Source: Conus ventricosus (lineage: Eukaryota; Mollusca; Gastropoda; Neogastropoda; Conidae). From it: DNA of 64,000 bases. The DNA is taken from positions 55,905,715 to 55,969,714 of the forward strand of contig CM031615.1 in NCBI GenBank assembly GCA_018398815.1, written 5' to 3'. The position numbers and the translations under genes were made by a program. The notes beneath the pieces were generated by a model, which was not told the origin of the DNA, searched no databases, and worked only from the letters and a program-made list of their open reading frames with translations. This document shows positions 47,400 to 58,364 of the stretch, piece after piece (position 1 is the first letter of the stretch; every line of letters begins with the position of its first letter).

Positions 47400-47995
47400 T
47401 GTAGTGCTGGTGATGTTTCCTTCAAATAAATATATATATATATATTTCATGTCTAAATCTGTGTGAGCTGTGGTTGTACTCCTTTGGGAGCAATTGTACT
47501 CTTTTTTGGACATCAGTATACTCTTTTCGATCTCTGGGGGTAAACAGGTCTGCTTTGGCAGTGCTAGGGACACCAGAAAGAAAACCTCTCCATATCTCTT
47601 TGAACAGTTGCGCCTGCAGCGGATAACCTTAGTCATTCAAGGGAGACAAACCATATTAAGGCAAAGACATTCAAAGAAACCATTTAGGAACATGCACTGG
47701 AGATAGTGGTTTTGAAGTTTGCTTTTGGAGGTATTCTTTCATCTTTCTGAAGATCTGCCGAAAAAAATTTTAAAACTTCCCTCTCCATTCGTTTGCCCAT
47801 AAGAATTTTGAAAGAATACTTTTGAATTTTCATTGAAAACCTGAAATTGTGCCGACAAATGTCAGCATAAACTTTGCAGCAGCAGCAGCAGCAGATTTTG
47901 CATGCACATTGTCCTTTGCGTCCACTGGGCCTATTCTGGCCCTAGTTTTTCAGTGTTTGAGGAATTTATTCTGTTCTGTCAATGATCTGTTGTAG
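47400..47995. other. intron 5 end, (AT)n and (CAG)n
   Basis: Short (AT)n at 47428-47445 and about six CAG/GCA units at 47878-47895. Otherwise nothing recognised. Confidence 0.6.
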
Positions 47996-48084
47996 ATGGC
48001 TGTGCCTGGTCGTGCTCCTTGCTGGACGTGCGGGGCATGGATGTGCTGTTGAGCTGCTCCTGGCCCAACATGCCTTCCTTCCCG
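47996..48084 (+). CDS. APEH: APEH exon 6 of window
   Basis: The acceptor is TTGTAG ending at 47995 and the donor is GTCAGT at 48085. It is 89 nt, entering in phase 1 and leaving in phase 0. It reads GCAWSCSLLDVRGMDVLLSC then SWPNMPSFP, aligning with the family segment GGSWKLLTIDQDLMVAQFSTPSLP. Joined to exon 5 the spacing equals the vertebrate protein residue for residue, and exon 7 continues in frame (VLGRLNP). The donor is weaker than the others, but phase on both sides supports it. Confidence 0.78.
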
Positions 48085-49208
48085 GTCAGTGGGCAGTGCA
48101 TTGAATGAGCTTGACACGGAACAAACAGCATTGTGTACATACATACTGGGAGAAACACTAAGACAGGCATTCCTTGATGTGTTGACGTGTACATAACTGG
48201 GAGAAACACTAAAGACAGGCATTCCTTAATGTTTTGACGTTGACATCCAGCATAAGATGAGGCCCACAAACACTTCTTGGCCATCAGAATACTGGCTAGT
48301 CTGAACAGTTGTATACAGTCCATGGTTGGTGATTGCTTATGTAGGGTCACAAAGTTGCTTTGTTTTTGTGATGAGAAAAGGCGTTGTCCACAGTAAGAGT
48401 TGCTCTGTTTCCCATAACAGAGAGGCTTTCCTTTCTAAGTACCCTGGTCAGTTTGTGTTCTAATCAACACTGGCTTTTTTTTAGGTATCACAGTGGCCTT
48501 TTGCTAGGTACCAGAATGACTTTTATCAGGTGGAAGTTTTTCATATATCGAAAGGGGGCTGTTGTGACTCATGATGACTAAACTGGGATTCATCACCAAC
48601 ATTCAGGCTGCATACAGCAGCACATCACTGGCTTGGAGGTTCAGGGCCACTGAGTTTATGATGGTGTGGTCACAAATATCTGTCTTGTGCATAGAGGTTT
48701 AAGGATGTGTATATGCAGGCAGACATACATTATATGCAGGTATGCATGGAGGAATACGAACACATCTGCTTAGCGCATATGCACATGCACACACATGGCA
48801 ATATGTTTTAAGGGCCACAGCAGCAGATTCTGTTTTATGTGAAAGTGAAGACTGTGTGTACATTTATGCTGATGCTTACAGGTGCTCCTAACATACAGGC
48901 ATATGTACTTTTCACTGTCTCACATGCACGGGCATTAAAACACAGGTACATGCACATTCACAACAAGAGACAGTACATGCATGGAAATGTTAACAGGCCC
49001 ATGCATGCAGACATATATACTCATGTCTACAAGTGCACTATTACAGGATAGATACGTCCTCACATATTATGCACAAACACACAACACAAAGGTTGTCAAC
49101 AACGAAACGAACATATGTGAATTGAAGAATGATTTACCTTTTTAAATTTGTGTCTTTCATGCTGCTTCTTCCATCGCCGCATCCAGGTATGTCCTGATGC
49201 AGTACCTT
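48085..49208. other. intron 6, local direct repeat only
   Basis: ACTGGGAGAAACACTAA..GACAGGCATTCCTT occurs twice (about 48145-48178 and 48197-48230). The rest is unremarkable AT-rich DNA. Confidence 0.6.
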
Positions 49209-49209
49209 T

Positions 49210-49500
49210 GTACAAACAGTAATTAACGAACAAGTAGGGTAACTCTTGCTTCCATGATGAAATAAATAGACGCCCACGACTCCTAAAGTATGCTGCTTAC
49301 AACACCAAATCGCCTTGCAGAAATGACAACACAGAGCACACAGAACAAAGAATGAGACGTCCGTTGTTCGTTCTGTGTGCTTTGTGTTGTAATTTCTGCA
49401 AGGCGGTTCAGTGTCATAAGCAGCATTCGTTCAGAGTTATGGGCGTCTGTTGATTTCATCATGGGAGCAAGAGTTGCCCTACTTGTTCGTTACTTACTGT
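49210..49500. mobile_element. long fold-back (inverted-repeat) element, about 135-bp arms
   Basis: Left arm from ACAGTAATTAACGAACAAGT to ...CACACAGAACAAAG; right arm from TTCTGTGTGCTTTGTGTTGT to ...CTACTTGTTCGTTACT. The arms are near complements with a spacer of only about 20 bases near 49358. No ORF, and no motif shared with the hammerhead-like family. Confidence 0.85.
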
Positions 49501-50079
49501 GTACTGTTCCCTGCCTCATTTCAGATTCACCATGTGCAAGATTTCTATGTTTGCTGGCCTCACTTGGAGTTGCCTTTTAGTTAGTGTTTAGTCTCAGATG
49601 AATGAGTTGTTGTTGTTGTTGTGGTACCCTGGCTCAGTGACAGATGAATGAACCATGGGGGTGGTGATCAGGTCCATCGAACAATTCCGAGATAAACTTG
49701 CCACGCAGGCAGTGGTGATGGAAGAAGAGATGGAAACAGGGTCACCACCAACAGCTATGCATGAAGAAATTCTGAATTTGATATCTTTTTCTCTTCAATT
49801 TAAAAAAAAAAATTTTTTAGTGGTCTGTGAAGAGGATGATGCCACGAAGTTCTAATGTGGTTCGAGACTTTGTGATAGGGTTATTCTCATCGCTTCATTT
49901 CATCATGCATGGTCACAATGCCAGCGTACTATTTCTGAAAGAGATCAACGTTTTTCATCTGATCTAAGATTTTGCAGATGAAAGATTTTTAACAAAATTT
50001 TCGGTCTGATTTTAGAAGGTGTATTTTAAAGGGTTGTGTGTGTGTGTGTTTTTTTTTTAATTTTGAAAAGACTTGTGAG

Positions 50080-50270
50080 TTGACTTCAACGCAGTGACAG
50101 CCCTGATATGACCCTTTGTGGTCGGCTGGGCTATAAGCAACATTAACAGTTACCAGTCCCAGTATCCATTACGGTGGAGAGACACAGACACCCACAGTGT
50201 TGGTCATGGAAGTTAAGAGCAACATTCCATGCATCAAAGGGAGCAAACTTGTGTAGCAACATTCCATGCA
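50080..50270 (+). mobile_element. SINE-like fragment
   Basis: TTGACTTCAACGCAGTGACAG matches 11985, and AGAGACACAGACACCCACAG then TGTTGGTCA matches the SINE-like body at 42820. A 30-base local repeat (GCAACATTCCATGCAT...) follows. Confidence 0.5.
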
Positions 50271-50381
50271 TGAATGGCAGCAAACTTGGCTTTAGGGTCC
50301 CGCTGTTCCGCCCCTTGATGGTAAACAAGATACCCAGTCAGCTTTGTGTTCAAAGTGGCTGCCTGCTTGTGTTTCTGACAG

Positions 50382-50532
50382 GTCTTGGGGCGGCTGAATC
50401 CAAGTCCGACCAAGAGATCCCAGTGGGTGTGGCTGGGGGATGGTGAGAACGAACAGGTAGTGCTGGGACAGTATGGCTGGACACTGCGGGTGCTCGACCC
50501 CAGGGAGTTTCCCGCGGCACACAAAGATTACG
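50382..50532 (+). CDS. APEH: APEH exon 7 of window
   Basis: The acceptor is TTCTGACAG ending at 50381 and the donor is GTAATG at 50533. It enters in phase 0 and leaves in phase 1. It reads VLGRLNPSPTKRSQWVWLGD and ends YGWTLRVLDPREFPAAHKDY. This matches the linker between the propeller and hydrolase domains of APEH (family: KEQSVLWVSLEEAE...HWGIRVLQPP). A SINE-like fragment lies just upstream (50080-50270). Confidence 0.85.
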
Positions 50533-50647
50533 GTAATGGTGTGATGCTGTGAACATCTGTGATAGACGTCGTGTCGACCTTCCATGAAGGCGTCTTGTTT
50601 ATTTGTCTTTCGTTATGTGTATTGTCCTCCCTCCCCATTCATCCCCT

Positions 50648-50722
50648 GCACACTCTCTCTGTGTCTGTCTCTGTTTCTCTCTCTCTCTCTCTCCTACCAC
50701 ACACACACACACACACACACCT

Positions 50723-50780
<58 letters not shown>

Positions 50781-50949
50781 CTCTCTCTTACACTTACTCT
50801 CTCTCTTACACATTCACTCACAGATACACACACACACACACACTCTCACACTCTCACACTCCCTCTCTCTCTCTCTTACACACACATTCTTTCACTTACA
50901 AATACACACACACACATACTCTCTCTCTCTCTCACACACTACACATACA

Positions 50950-50991
<42 letters not shown>

Positions 50992-51115
50992 CACACATTC
51001 TTTCACTTACAAATACACACACACACACACATACTCTCTCTCTCTCTCTCACACACATACACACACTCTCTTTCTCTCTCTTTTCTTACAACACACACAC
51101 ACACACACACATGCA
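50648..51115 (+). repeat. (CT)n/(CA)n compound microsatellite
   Basis: Alternating CTCTCT and ACACAC blocks. A 90-odd-base segment (TTACACACACATTCTTTCAC...) is itself duplicated at 50877 and 50987. Confidence 0.95.
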
Positions 51116-51528
51116 CCCTCTAACTGATTTCCTTTCTTCATTCCTTGGCTGGAACTTGACGTTCAACCAATTGTCAGATTTCTGTGCACGCGACCATTTT
51201 TAATCCCACCATTACTGTAGCCACATTGCGTTTGCATCGACTTGTTTGTTCAATCTCATATTTAATCAAACCTGAAGTTTTACTCAAGAAAGCCAGTGCA
51301 ACACAGTATAACAATGAGCAGTGCGTATTACGTTTATTTTTACTAAAACAGATATGATTTATTTTGCACATTATCATCAATTTCACAATAAAGAATATTT
51401 GAGGAACATAAATTAAGATACACGAAGCACATTTTCTTAAATTGAAGAGAGAGAAAGAGAGTGAGGAAGGACGGTGGGGAGAGGAAGAGGAGGGTAAAAT
51501 GTTGGAGGCATTGAATACTTTGTTTCAG

Positions 51529-51615
51529 ATTACTTGGACTTTGAAGCCATTTTGTACCTGCCGGTGACAGAGGAGAAAGACAAGACGAAGCCTCCATTGG
51601 TCGTCTTTCCACACG
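51529..51615 (+). CDS. APEH: APEH exon 8 of window
   Basis: The acceptor is TGTTTCAG ending at 51528 and the donor is GTAGCT at 51616. It reads DYLDFEAILYLPVTEEKDKT then KPPLVVFPHG, the start of the alpha/beta-hydrolase domain (family GLDFEAILLQP...VPMVVMPHGG). Phase 1 at both ends, and the terminal CAC-G splits the HGG motif with exon 9, which supports the border. Confidence 0.9.
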
Positions 51616-51689
51616 GTAGCTGAGCTGACCTGTGTTTATTGATCAGTGCTTGTGTGTACCTTGTGTCCTTGTGCGGCCCATTCCTGGAT

Positions 51690-51727
51690 ATGTGTGTTTG
51701 TGTGTGTGTGTGTGTATGTATGCATGC

Positions 51728-51775
<48 letters not shown>

Positions 51776-51840
51776 ATTTACATGTGTGTGTATGTTTGTG
51801 CGAGTGTGTGTATGATTGCGTAAGTGTATGTGTGCATTTA
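51690..51840 (+). repeat. (GT)n microsatellite
   Basis: GTGTGT runs with ATGTATGCATGCACATG interruptions. Confidence 0.95.
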
Positions 51841-52504
51841 ACAGTTAATTTCATAGCGTGCATTTTGGGAGGGGAGAATGGTGAGGAGAGAGGGGTTTGA
51901 TGTGGCTGGATGATTGTTCACACCGTTAACAAGTGAAGTCAATGCTGATTGGCTATGAAAATTTACTACAGTTTAAACAGATGAGGCAGTGTACTTCCAC
52001 AGTAAAGGTTTCTCTATTTATAGCTGTGTGACTGTATTATGTACTTAGAGTGGCTCATCACAGTGATCTGAGATCAGATGATAACAATGCAGACACTCGT
52101 AGAGACACATCCACCATGTGGTTTAAACTGGATTTTTGTGGTTCCGACCTTGTCATTTTCAGTCCATGGCAAACTTGTCAATTCAAGTGAGACCATACCA
52201 AACTGGACAACTCTTGGTTGGGGAAAAATTTACAGACTATGTGATAAGTGCTTAAATTACAAATTGGCAAGAACATCATCTCAGCAGGATGTCAGAAAAA
52301 TTTGGGAAAGAAGGGAGCTAAATCCAATCCTAATAATACTTAGACTTCCAGAGTGAGCTCTCTTGATGTACATGACTTTTCTTTAAGCGAGTCGTTTGTC
52401 AGTTTCGACACGTTTGTGCAGACTGGTTATGTTTATTGGTTTGGATTGTGGCTGAAGTTGTCATAATTCTGTATGGTCTTGTGTGTGTGTGTCCTTGAAC
52501 GCAG

Positions 52505-52585
52505 GTGGCCCCCATTCCAGCTTTGACTGTAGCTTCACCCTCAACCCTGCTGTCTTTGCCTCCTGTGGATTTGCTGTTTTGTGTG
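52505..52585 (+). CDS. APEH: APEH exon 9 of window (oxyanion-region HGGPHSS)
   Basis: The acceptor is ACGCAG ending at 52504 and the donor is GTGAGT at 52586. It reads GGPHSSFDCSFTLNPAVFAS then CGFAVLCV. With exon 8 it rebuilds the PHGGPHSSF motif, which sits near the oxyanion hole in S9 peptidases, and the strand that precedes NYRG. Phase is 1 in and 1 out, consistent with both neighbours. Confidence 0.92.
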
Positions 52586-52747
52586 GTGAGTGATCAATGA
52601 ATCTTGAGTGATTCTGTGTGTGTGTGTGTGTGCGTGCGTGTGCCTGTGTGTGTGTGTGTGTGTGTGAGCGCAATTGTGTGTTGGTACAAATTAGCAATTG
52701 TGTGTTTCAAAACGACGTGACTGAGGGTGGAAAATGAAACAAATTTT

Positions 52748-52845
52748 TAAAAAGAAACGGTGTTAGTTTCACCGCACAGTACAGACAAACAGATTTAATC
52801 TGTTTGTCTGTATCGTGTGGTGGAACTAACAACGTTTCTTTTGAA
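52748..52845. repeat. palindromic element, about 47-bp arms
   Basis: AAGAAACGGTGTTAGTTTCA ... ACAGACAAACAGATT faces its complement AATCTGTTTGTCTGT ... AACTAACAACGTTTCTT with no real loop (centre about 52796). The flank TGACTGAGGGTGGAAAATGA resembles the ends of the 44735 fold-back family. Confidence 0.8.
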
Positions 52846-53725
52846 AATTAGCAATTGTGTGGACAAGTTTTGCATTGTGCAACTGTGAAATAGAGACCAA
52901 GGAATCTAGAATTGTGTTTAGGCGGTCAGTTCATGTATCAGTGTTTTAATCCTTTAGCACGAACCCACCCCATCCGACCCACCTGTATTTTGCTGATCAA
53001 ATGTTAGTCCATTTTTTTCTGCCTGTTGAGAGGACGGTCGACTTTCTTTTAGCATACTGATTATTTTGAAAGAGTTGAGTATTAAGATGCAGCATTTTGA
53101 TCCCTGCAGCAGCCATTTGTATTGCATCAGGAATGAGCTAAAATGAAATGTATCATTTTTTTTCTTCTCACCTTGTATTAGGTGTTCCTGATAACTGCAA
53201 AAAGTGTCCTGATAGGACGTTTCGCGTGACTGTGGATAAATTAAGGGTCACAGGCACTGATGAAAACTGACAATGGGAATCCAGAAATTCGTGTAGTCTG
53301 TACGAAGGTGACGGAAATTGATCTAAACTTATGTGACCTAGGAGTGGTGAGTTGGCATAAGTGTCGAGTCAACTCAGAGCAGGTGGATGACCATGGCGGT
53401 CAGTCACTGACATCAATAATACACATAATCAATTGCATTCTCTGCCAAATGCCCCTGTACTAGATCTATATACAAAACTTAATGGCATTTTGACTTCAAA
53501 GGTTTCTTTTAGGTTATTTTTCTTCCTTTTTAAAAAAAAAACAGTGCACCAGTTTGCTGAGTGCTCTAATAAAAAAATTAATCAGATAGTTTGGGAACTT
53601 TTTGTTCAGATTGATCTGGTGAATAGAACGTCAAGGCCTCGCAGATATACCGAGAAAGATCGAAAGGGGGAGAGAGAGAGAGAGAGGGAAGAGGAGGGGG
53701 GAGGGGGATTTCATTGTACAATACA

Positions 53726-54339
53726 CAGAGCTTACTCTAGAGCGCGGGATTTGTACAATCCCCGAAAATCTGTTCCTTCTTGCAATTATCGAGTCTTAAC
53801 GCGGGCAGACTCCCGCACAGTTGCAGGACTGCCCGCCCTGTTCACTGATCGTTGCAGGCGCTCGTTTGTCGTCTGCTTGAAAAACTGAAACTAGAACTGA
53901 GCAGGAGCGAACGATTTCTTGATATTTCATTGGCTGTTAGTATAAATCAACCAATCGGCAGCGTTCCTCTCCTCCTCGATCACCGACGAGAAGTTGCGAG
54001 AGTTTAAGACGCCATATTGGATATTTTCCAAAATGAATCGTGCACCCACCCTATTTGACTTCGACTTTCGTGGAAGAAAAGTGAAAAAATAAGATTCTGT
54101 GCCATGCGAGGGTGGAGAAGATCATGAAGAAACCGCGACTACATCCAAAAGCTCGGAGAAGCAGCCCGAAAAGAGTGCCAGTGCAAGGGAACACGGTTTC
54201 AAGACGATTGGCTGAAGAAGTGGGCGGGGGGGGGGGGGGGAGTGCCCCCTTTTTCTGATAGGGGGGGGGGGAGTGCCCCTTTTTTCTGATATGAGGGGGG
54301 GACTGCTCCCCTTTTTGAAAAATCCTAGATTAAGCTCTG
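53726..54339 (+). mobile_element. hAT-like element, short copy, 6-bp target duplication
   Basis: CAGAGCTTACTCTAG at 53726 and CTAGATTAAGCTCTG ending at 54339 are inverted ends. AATACA occurs immediately before (53720-53725) and after (54340-54345). It shares the left part with 16723-17100 (KRAPTLFDFDFRG region) but is internally deleted. The right end has tandem GGGGGGAGTGCCCC...TTTTTCTGATA units. Confidence 0.88.
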
Positions 54340-54344
54340 AATAC

Positions 54345-54850
54345 ATTCAGTGTCTATAATTCATAGAGGTATATCGATAGAATGCCTTTTTTAAAGCTGA
54401 AATAGAAACTAGAAGCAAACACGTGAAAACTGTCCAAACAGGACATCATTTTTATTAGTCTCAAGTCAGGCTTGACTGTCTTTTTTGCTTTATTTCATTC
54501 ATTTGTTTGTATATTTTCTAAGTGAACAATCCGGCTTTGCCAGTTGGAAAGGAAGATGGGCTTTACTACTACAGTATTGCCATGGAATGTGTGTGTGTGT
54601 GTGTGTTCTCTTCTAACCAGATCTTGTACTTATTTATGACATATACTGAATTTATCTCTTGTGTTGATTTTCAACAGGATTTTTAATTCTGATGCAGATA
54701 GTGTGTCATTGGCAAACTGGCTGATTTAAAACGTTTCAAGTATTTGAATGCCTTTTATTCATCCTTTTTTTTTCTTTTGTTGTTGTTGAATTTTTAGATA
54801 AGATTTATGCTGAAACTTTTTGAGCACAAAGCGTAGGCATAAGGTGAAAC
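54345..54850. other. intron 9, nothing recognised but a short (GT)n
   Basis: AT-rich with (GT)8 near 54590. No element or gene supported. Confidence 0.5.
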
Positions 54851-54854
54851 GGGA

Positions 54855-55295
54855 CTGGTTGAGAGATGGATTGATGTATTTTCACAGTGAGAGATGGGTT
54901 GAAGTATTTTTCACAGAGAGAGAAGGATTGATGTATTTTCACATTGAGAGATGGGTTGATGTATCTTCACAGTGAGAGATTGATTGATGTATTTTCACAT
55001 TGAGAGAGGGATTGGTGTATTCTCACATTGGGAGAGATGGATTGGTGTATTCTCACAGTGGGAGAGATGGATTGGTGTATTCTCACAGTGGGAGAGGTGG
55101 ATTGATGTATTCTCACAGTGGGAGATAGATTGATGTATGTTCACAGCAAGAGATGGGTTGATGTATTTCCACAGTGAGAGAGATGGATTCATGTATTTCA
55201 CAGTGCGAGAGGTGGATTGATGTATTTTCACAGTGAGAGAGATGGATTGATGTATTTTCACAGTGAGAGAGAGACTGAATTATGTATTTTCACAG
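54855..55295 (+). repeat. 29-bp minisatellite ending at APEH exon 10
   Basis: About 14-15 units of GAGAGATGGATTGATGTATT then TTCACAGT, with small length changes. The last unit supplies the exon 10 polypyrimidine stretch and CACAG acceptor. Many units keep a TTTTCACAG|TGA or TTCTCACAG|TG acceptor-like sequence. Confidence 0.93.
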
Positions 55296-55384
55296 TGAAC
55301 TACAGGGCCTCCCTGGGGTTTGGACAAGACAGCATCAACAGCCTGTTGGGAAACATCGGGAACCTGGATGTCAAAGACTGCATG
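55296..55384 (+). CDS. APEH: APEH exon 10 of window
   Basis: The acceptor is TTTTCACAG ending at 55295 and the donor is GTGAGA at 55385. It reads [20 protein letters not shown] then [10 protein letters not shown], matching NYRGSTGFGQDSILSLPGNVGHQDVKD of the family. The acceptor and first bases (CACAGTGA) also recur in each unit of the approximately 29-bp minisatellite immediately upstream (54855-55295). As with exon 2, the exon begins at the last repeat unit. Confidence 0.92.
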
Positions 55385-55475
55385 GTGAGAGCAGGACGAC
55401 TAAGAATTATAGGAATAAGTCAGCTCGCACTTCTGTGTAAATGAGCAGATTTCAGCAAAATCTAAGCATGAATGT

Positions 55476-55477
<2 letters not shown>

Positions 55478-55541
<64 letters not shown>

Positions 55542-55760
55542 ACACACATGCGCGCGCACACACACTCGCTCACTCACTCACTCTCACACACGCACGCACG
55601 CACGCACGCACGCACAACACAATACAATACAATATAATATTTATTCCTTTTGCCCCTTTTGGGGTATGGAGGACACGCACACACACACACACTCTCTCTC
55701 ACTCACTCACTCACAGACACACGCACACAAGCACGGACACAGAGAGAAGAAGAGCGAAAA
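55478..55760 (+). repeat. (CA)n, (CACG)n, (CT)n compound microsatellite
   Basis: Two blocks, 55478-55620 and 55674-55745, separated by AATACAATACAATATAATAT. The (ACGC)n part at 55590 is alternating purine-pyrimidine. Confidence 0.95.
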
Positions 55761-56212
55761 GAAACCAGTACAAAAATGATACAGGGCGAGAAGAAGTAAT
55801 GTGGCGGTGAAATCCACAGAGTGCTGGTTGTGTTTCTGGCATGTTTACAAATGAATGACCCAGACATCACGAAATCTCACGTGAACTGATCACGAGAGCT
55901 GGCGGTTGCCACTGTCTACTCACATGAAGACAAAATATTGTCGGGCTCTGATGTTATGCATTGACAAGATGCTGTGAAGATGAAAAAGATCATCTATAGC
56001 TGTACGAGCAAGTGGTCCTGGTTGAGATTCGACCAAAACGTGGGCAAAAAAAAAAATGGTCAGGGCCGTACTGCAGATTCTGGTTTTAGGTGATCCCCTC
56101 TGATTGGCCAGATGATTGGGTGGATGCTCAGTGGGCATAAAGAAGATAAAGGACATCTTGGTTAAAAGAAAAAAAATTGTATGAGTTTTGATCGCTTCTG
56201 CTGTTCAACTTG

Positions 56213-56281
<69 letters not shown>

Positions 56282-56420
56282 AAAGAGATTGATAGAGAGA
56301 TGGATAGATAGATGCATGGATGCATACATACATACAAACAAACATATATACATGTGCACATTTACATACATACATACAAACAAACATATATACATACACA
56401 CATATACATATATAGTATTA
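56213..56420 (+). repeat. (CA)33 then (GATA/CATA)n
   Basis: CA run at about 56213-56279, followed by GATAGATAGATGCATGGATG and CATACATACAAACAAACATA repeats, the latter duplicated. Confidence 0.95.
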
Positions 56421-56738
56421 GACAGATCACCATGCCTCATTTTTTTCTCCATGTTAACGTGTTGTGATATCTTGTCATCATATATACCGGCATAACTTCA
56501 TAACAGATTGTCAGAAAGAAAAGAGACAATTCGCTTTTCAATGCTCAAATTTGCTGTTTCCAGATTTGTTCCTGGAGAAGTAGAGCATACCTTCCCTAAG
56601 AATTTCAGTGAAGTTTTTGTGTAGATCTTGATGTGAAACAAAAGATAGCTGTCTCATTTGGTTATGCAGATCTCACTTTTTCTTCCTATGTCTATATTTG
56701 GCGTTCCATGTCTGAGTCGTTTGATTGGCCGCTTCCAG

Positions 56739-56849
56739 CTTGCCATGCGGAAGGTGCAGGAGGCCGATCTCGTCGACCCGAAAAACACGTTCGTGTATGG
56801 AGGGTCACATGGTGGTTTCCTGTCGGCACACCTCATTGGGCAATATCCT
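56739..56849 (+). CDS. APEH: APEH exon 11 of window (catalytic serine, GGSHGG)
   Basis: The acceptor is GCTTCCAG ending at 56738 and the donor is GTGAGT at 56850. It reads LAMRKVQEADLVDPKNTFVY then GGSHGGFLSAHLIGQYP. The Ser in GGSHGG is the nucleophile of APEH. It ends in phase 0, but the next exon aligns best in phase 1. One G may be missing at the donor (CCTG|GTGAGT reduced to CCT|GTGAGT), or exon 12 may use a second acceptor five bases downstream. Confidence 0.93.
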
Positions 56850-56899
56850 GTGAGTTGTGATGTTTGATTGCCTTACATGTGCGTATTGTGAAAGTGTGA

Positions 56900-57052
56900 T
56901 GTGTATGTGTGTGTGTGTGTATCTGTGAGTGAGAGTGTGTGTGTGTATGTGTGAGTGAGAGTGTTTGTGTGTGTGTGCGTGTGTGTGTGTGTGTGTATGT
57001 GTGAGTGAGAGAGAGAGTGTATGTGTGTGTGTGTGTGTGTTGGTGTATGTGA
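56900..57052 (+). repeat. (GT)n/(GA)n microsatellite
   Basis: GTGTGTGT blocks broken by GAGTGAGAG. Confidence 0.95.
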
Positions 57053-57799
57053 ACGTGTACATGTGCTTGCAAATTTGTGTGTGCTTGTATAGATGGTTTA
57101 TGTAGTCATGTTTGTCACCTTGCCAGCATTGTGCTTTCCTGTGATACACAATAACAAAAATGAAGAATGAATTTTATGAAAGTGTTATTTATTTATTTAT
57201 TTATTTCAATTTAGAATTTGAACATTCTGCTCGCAGCCAACAACGAGTTGAATTTCCATTCATTTTGGGCCAGCACTGTTCAAAGTAAAGTGTGTACTGA
57301 TGACCACAAAGTTTCTTTTCATGAGGTACACTGAAATTAGAAGGAAAAAAAAAGAATCGTGGTAAATCATGGACCACAGTTCCAGCACTGACTGTCAGAA
57401 GAGACAGCTTTAAGAAAAACTAAGACAAGTTTGTGTATGAGGGGAGAGTGAAGGGGAAGGTTGGGGGAAGGGGCCATGGGTGAGGGACAGGTTAGGAGGA
57501 GCAGGAGTTAGGGGCAGGAATAGTGCAGGGAGGTACATGCCTTTCCAGGAGCACATAGCACAATTTATTTAATTTGCATAGACAGTTTCAAAGGCTACAG
57601 CAGCACAGGCATATGCATTAGTTCAGTTTTCCTCATAAAGTTAAGCAAAACAACAAAAATGTAAGAATATACGTCTACACAATCTTATTTTGAAAAAAAA
57701 AAAGTGATATGTTTTGCTTGGACATGTGCCAGTTTTCATAGAATATGTCATGATTGTTTTGAAGTCTGGTTGATCTGACATATTATAGCTGTGTTGTGT

Positions 57800-57802
57800 A
57801 TG

Positions 57803-57842
<40 letters not shown>

Positions 57843-57899
57843 GTGGTGCGTGCGTGCGTGCGTCGCGCGCGCGCGCGCGCGCGCGTGCGTGTGTGTGTG
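57800..57899 (+). repeat. (GT)n-(GC)n-(GT)n tract before exon 12
   Basis: About 100 bases of alternating purine-pyrimidine, with (CG)n of about 20 bases at 57863-57885. It ends nine bases before the exon 12 acceptor. The classical Z-DNA-forming composition is known; formation here is inference. Confidence 0.93.
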
Positions 57900-57908
57900 A
57901 TGTTTCAG

Positions 57909-57956
57909 GTCAGTTTAGAGCAGCAAGCATGAGAAATCCTGTCACCAATCTTACAT
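57909..57956 (+). CDS. APEH: APEH exon 12 of window
   Basis: The acceptor is ATGTTTCAG ending at 57908 and the donor is GTAAGT at 57957. In the frame matching the family it reads QFRAASMRNPVTNLT (family YRACVARNPVINIA). A second AG at 57912-57913 would give a phase-0 start at 57914 and join exon 11 without correction, at the cost of two residues. The region upstream is alternating GT/GC instead of pyrimidine-rich. It ends in phase 1, matching exon 13. Confidence 0.85.
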
Positions 57957-58364
57957 GTAAGTCGATACCACTTGGTGTCTATAATGGCGTTTAACATGAT
58001 ATATGTATACGACTATATGGTGTAGGTTTGTGCGTGTGTGTCTACTCACATGCGCACATGCATGCGCGTGTTTGTTGTATGTGAGTGAGAGTAAAGGCTG
58101 TTCCTGACTGAACAAATCATGGGATTGTGAATCTAGACGGTAAACAAACGATAAACCACTATTCTCTTGTAAGTAAAACCCAGGATCCAGGATCAAGGTT
58201 GCAGTGTTACGAAGAACTAAGAACTGATTTCTTCATTGGAGTTTGAACGCTGTTTTCTCAAGTGAGGGAACTCGACTGCTCGCTGGTGCTCGACTGAGAT
58301 GTATCATGAGGCGTACTGACCTTTGAACTGTGTTGAGTTGGCTGTGAGTCAACTTCAACAGTCT

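Noticed and set aside
50559..51203. His/Thr/Ser-rich ORFs of 170-214 codons
   Set aside because: Translations of the CA/CT microsatellite.
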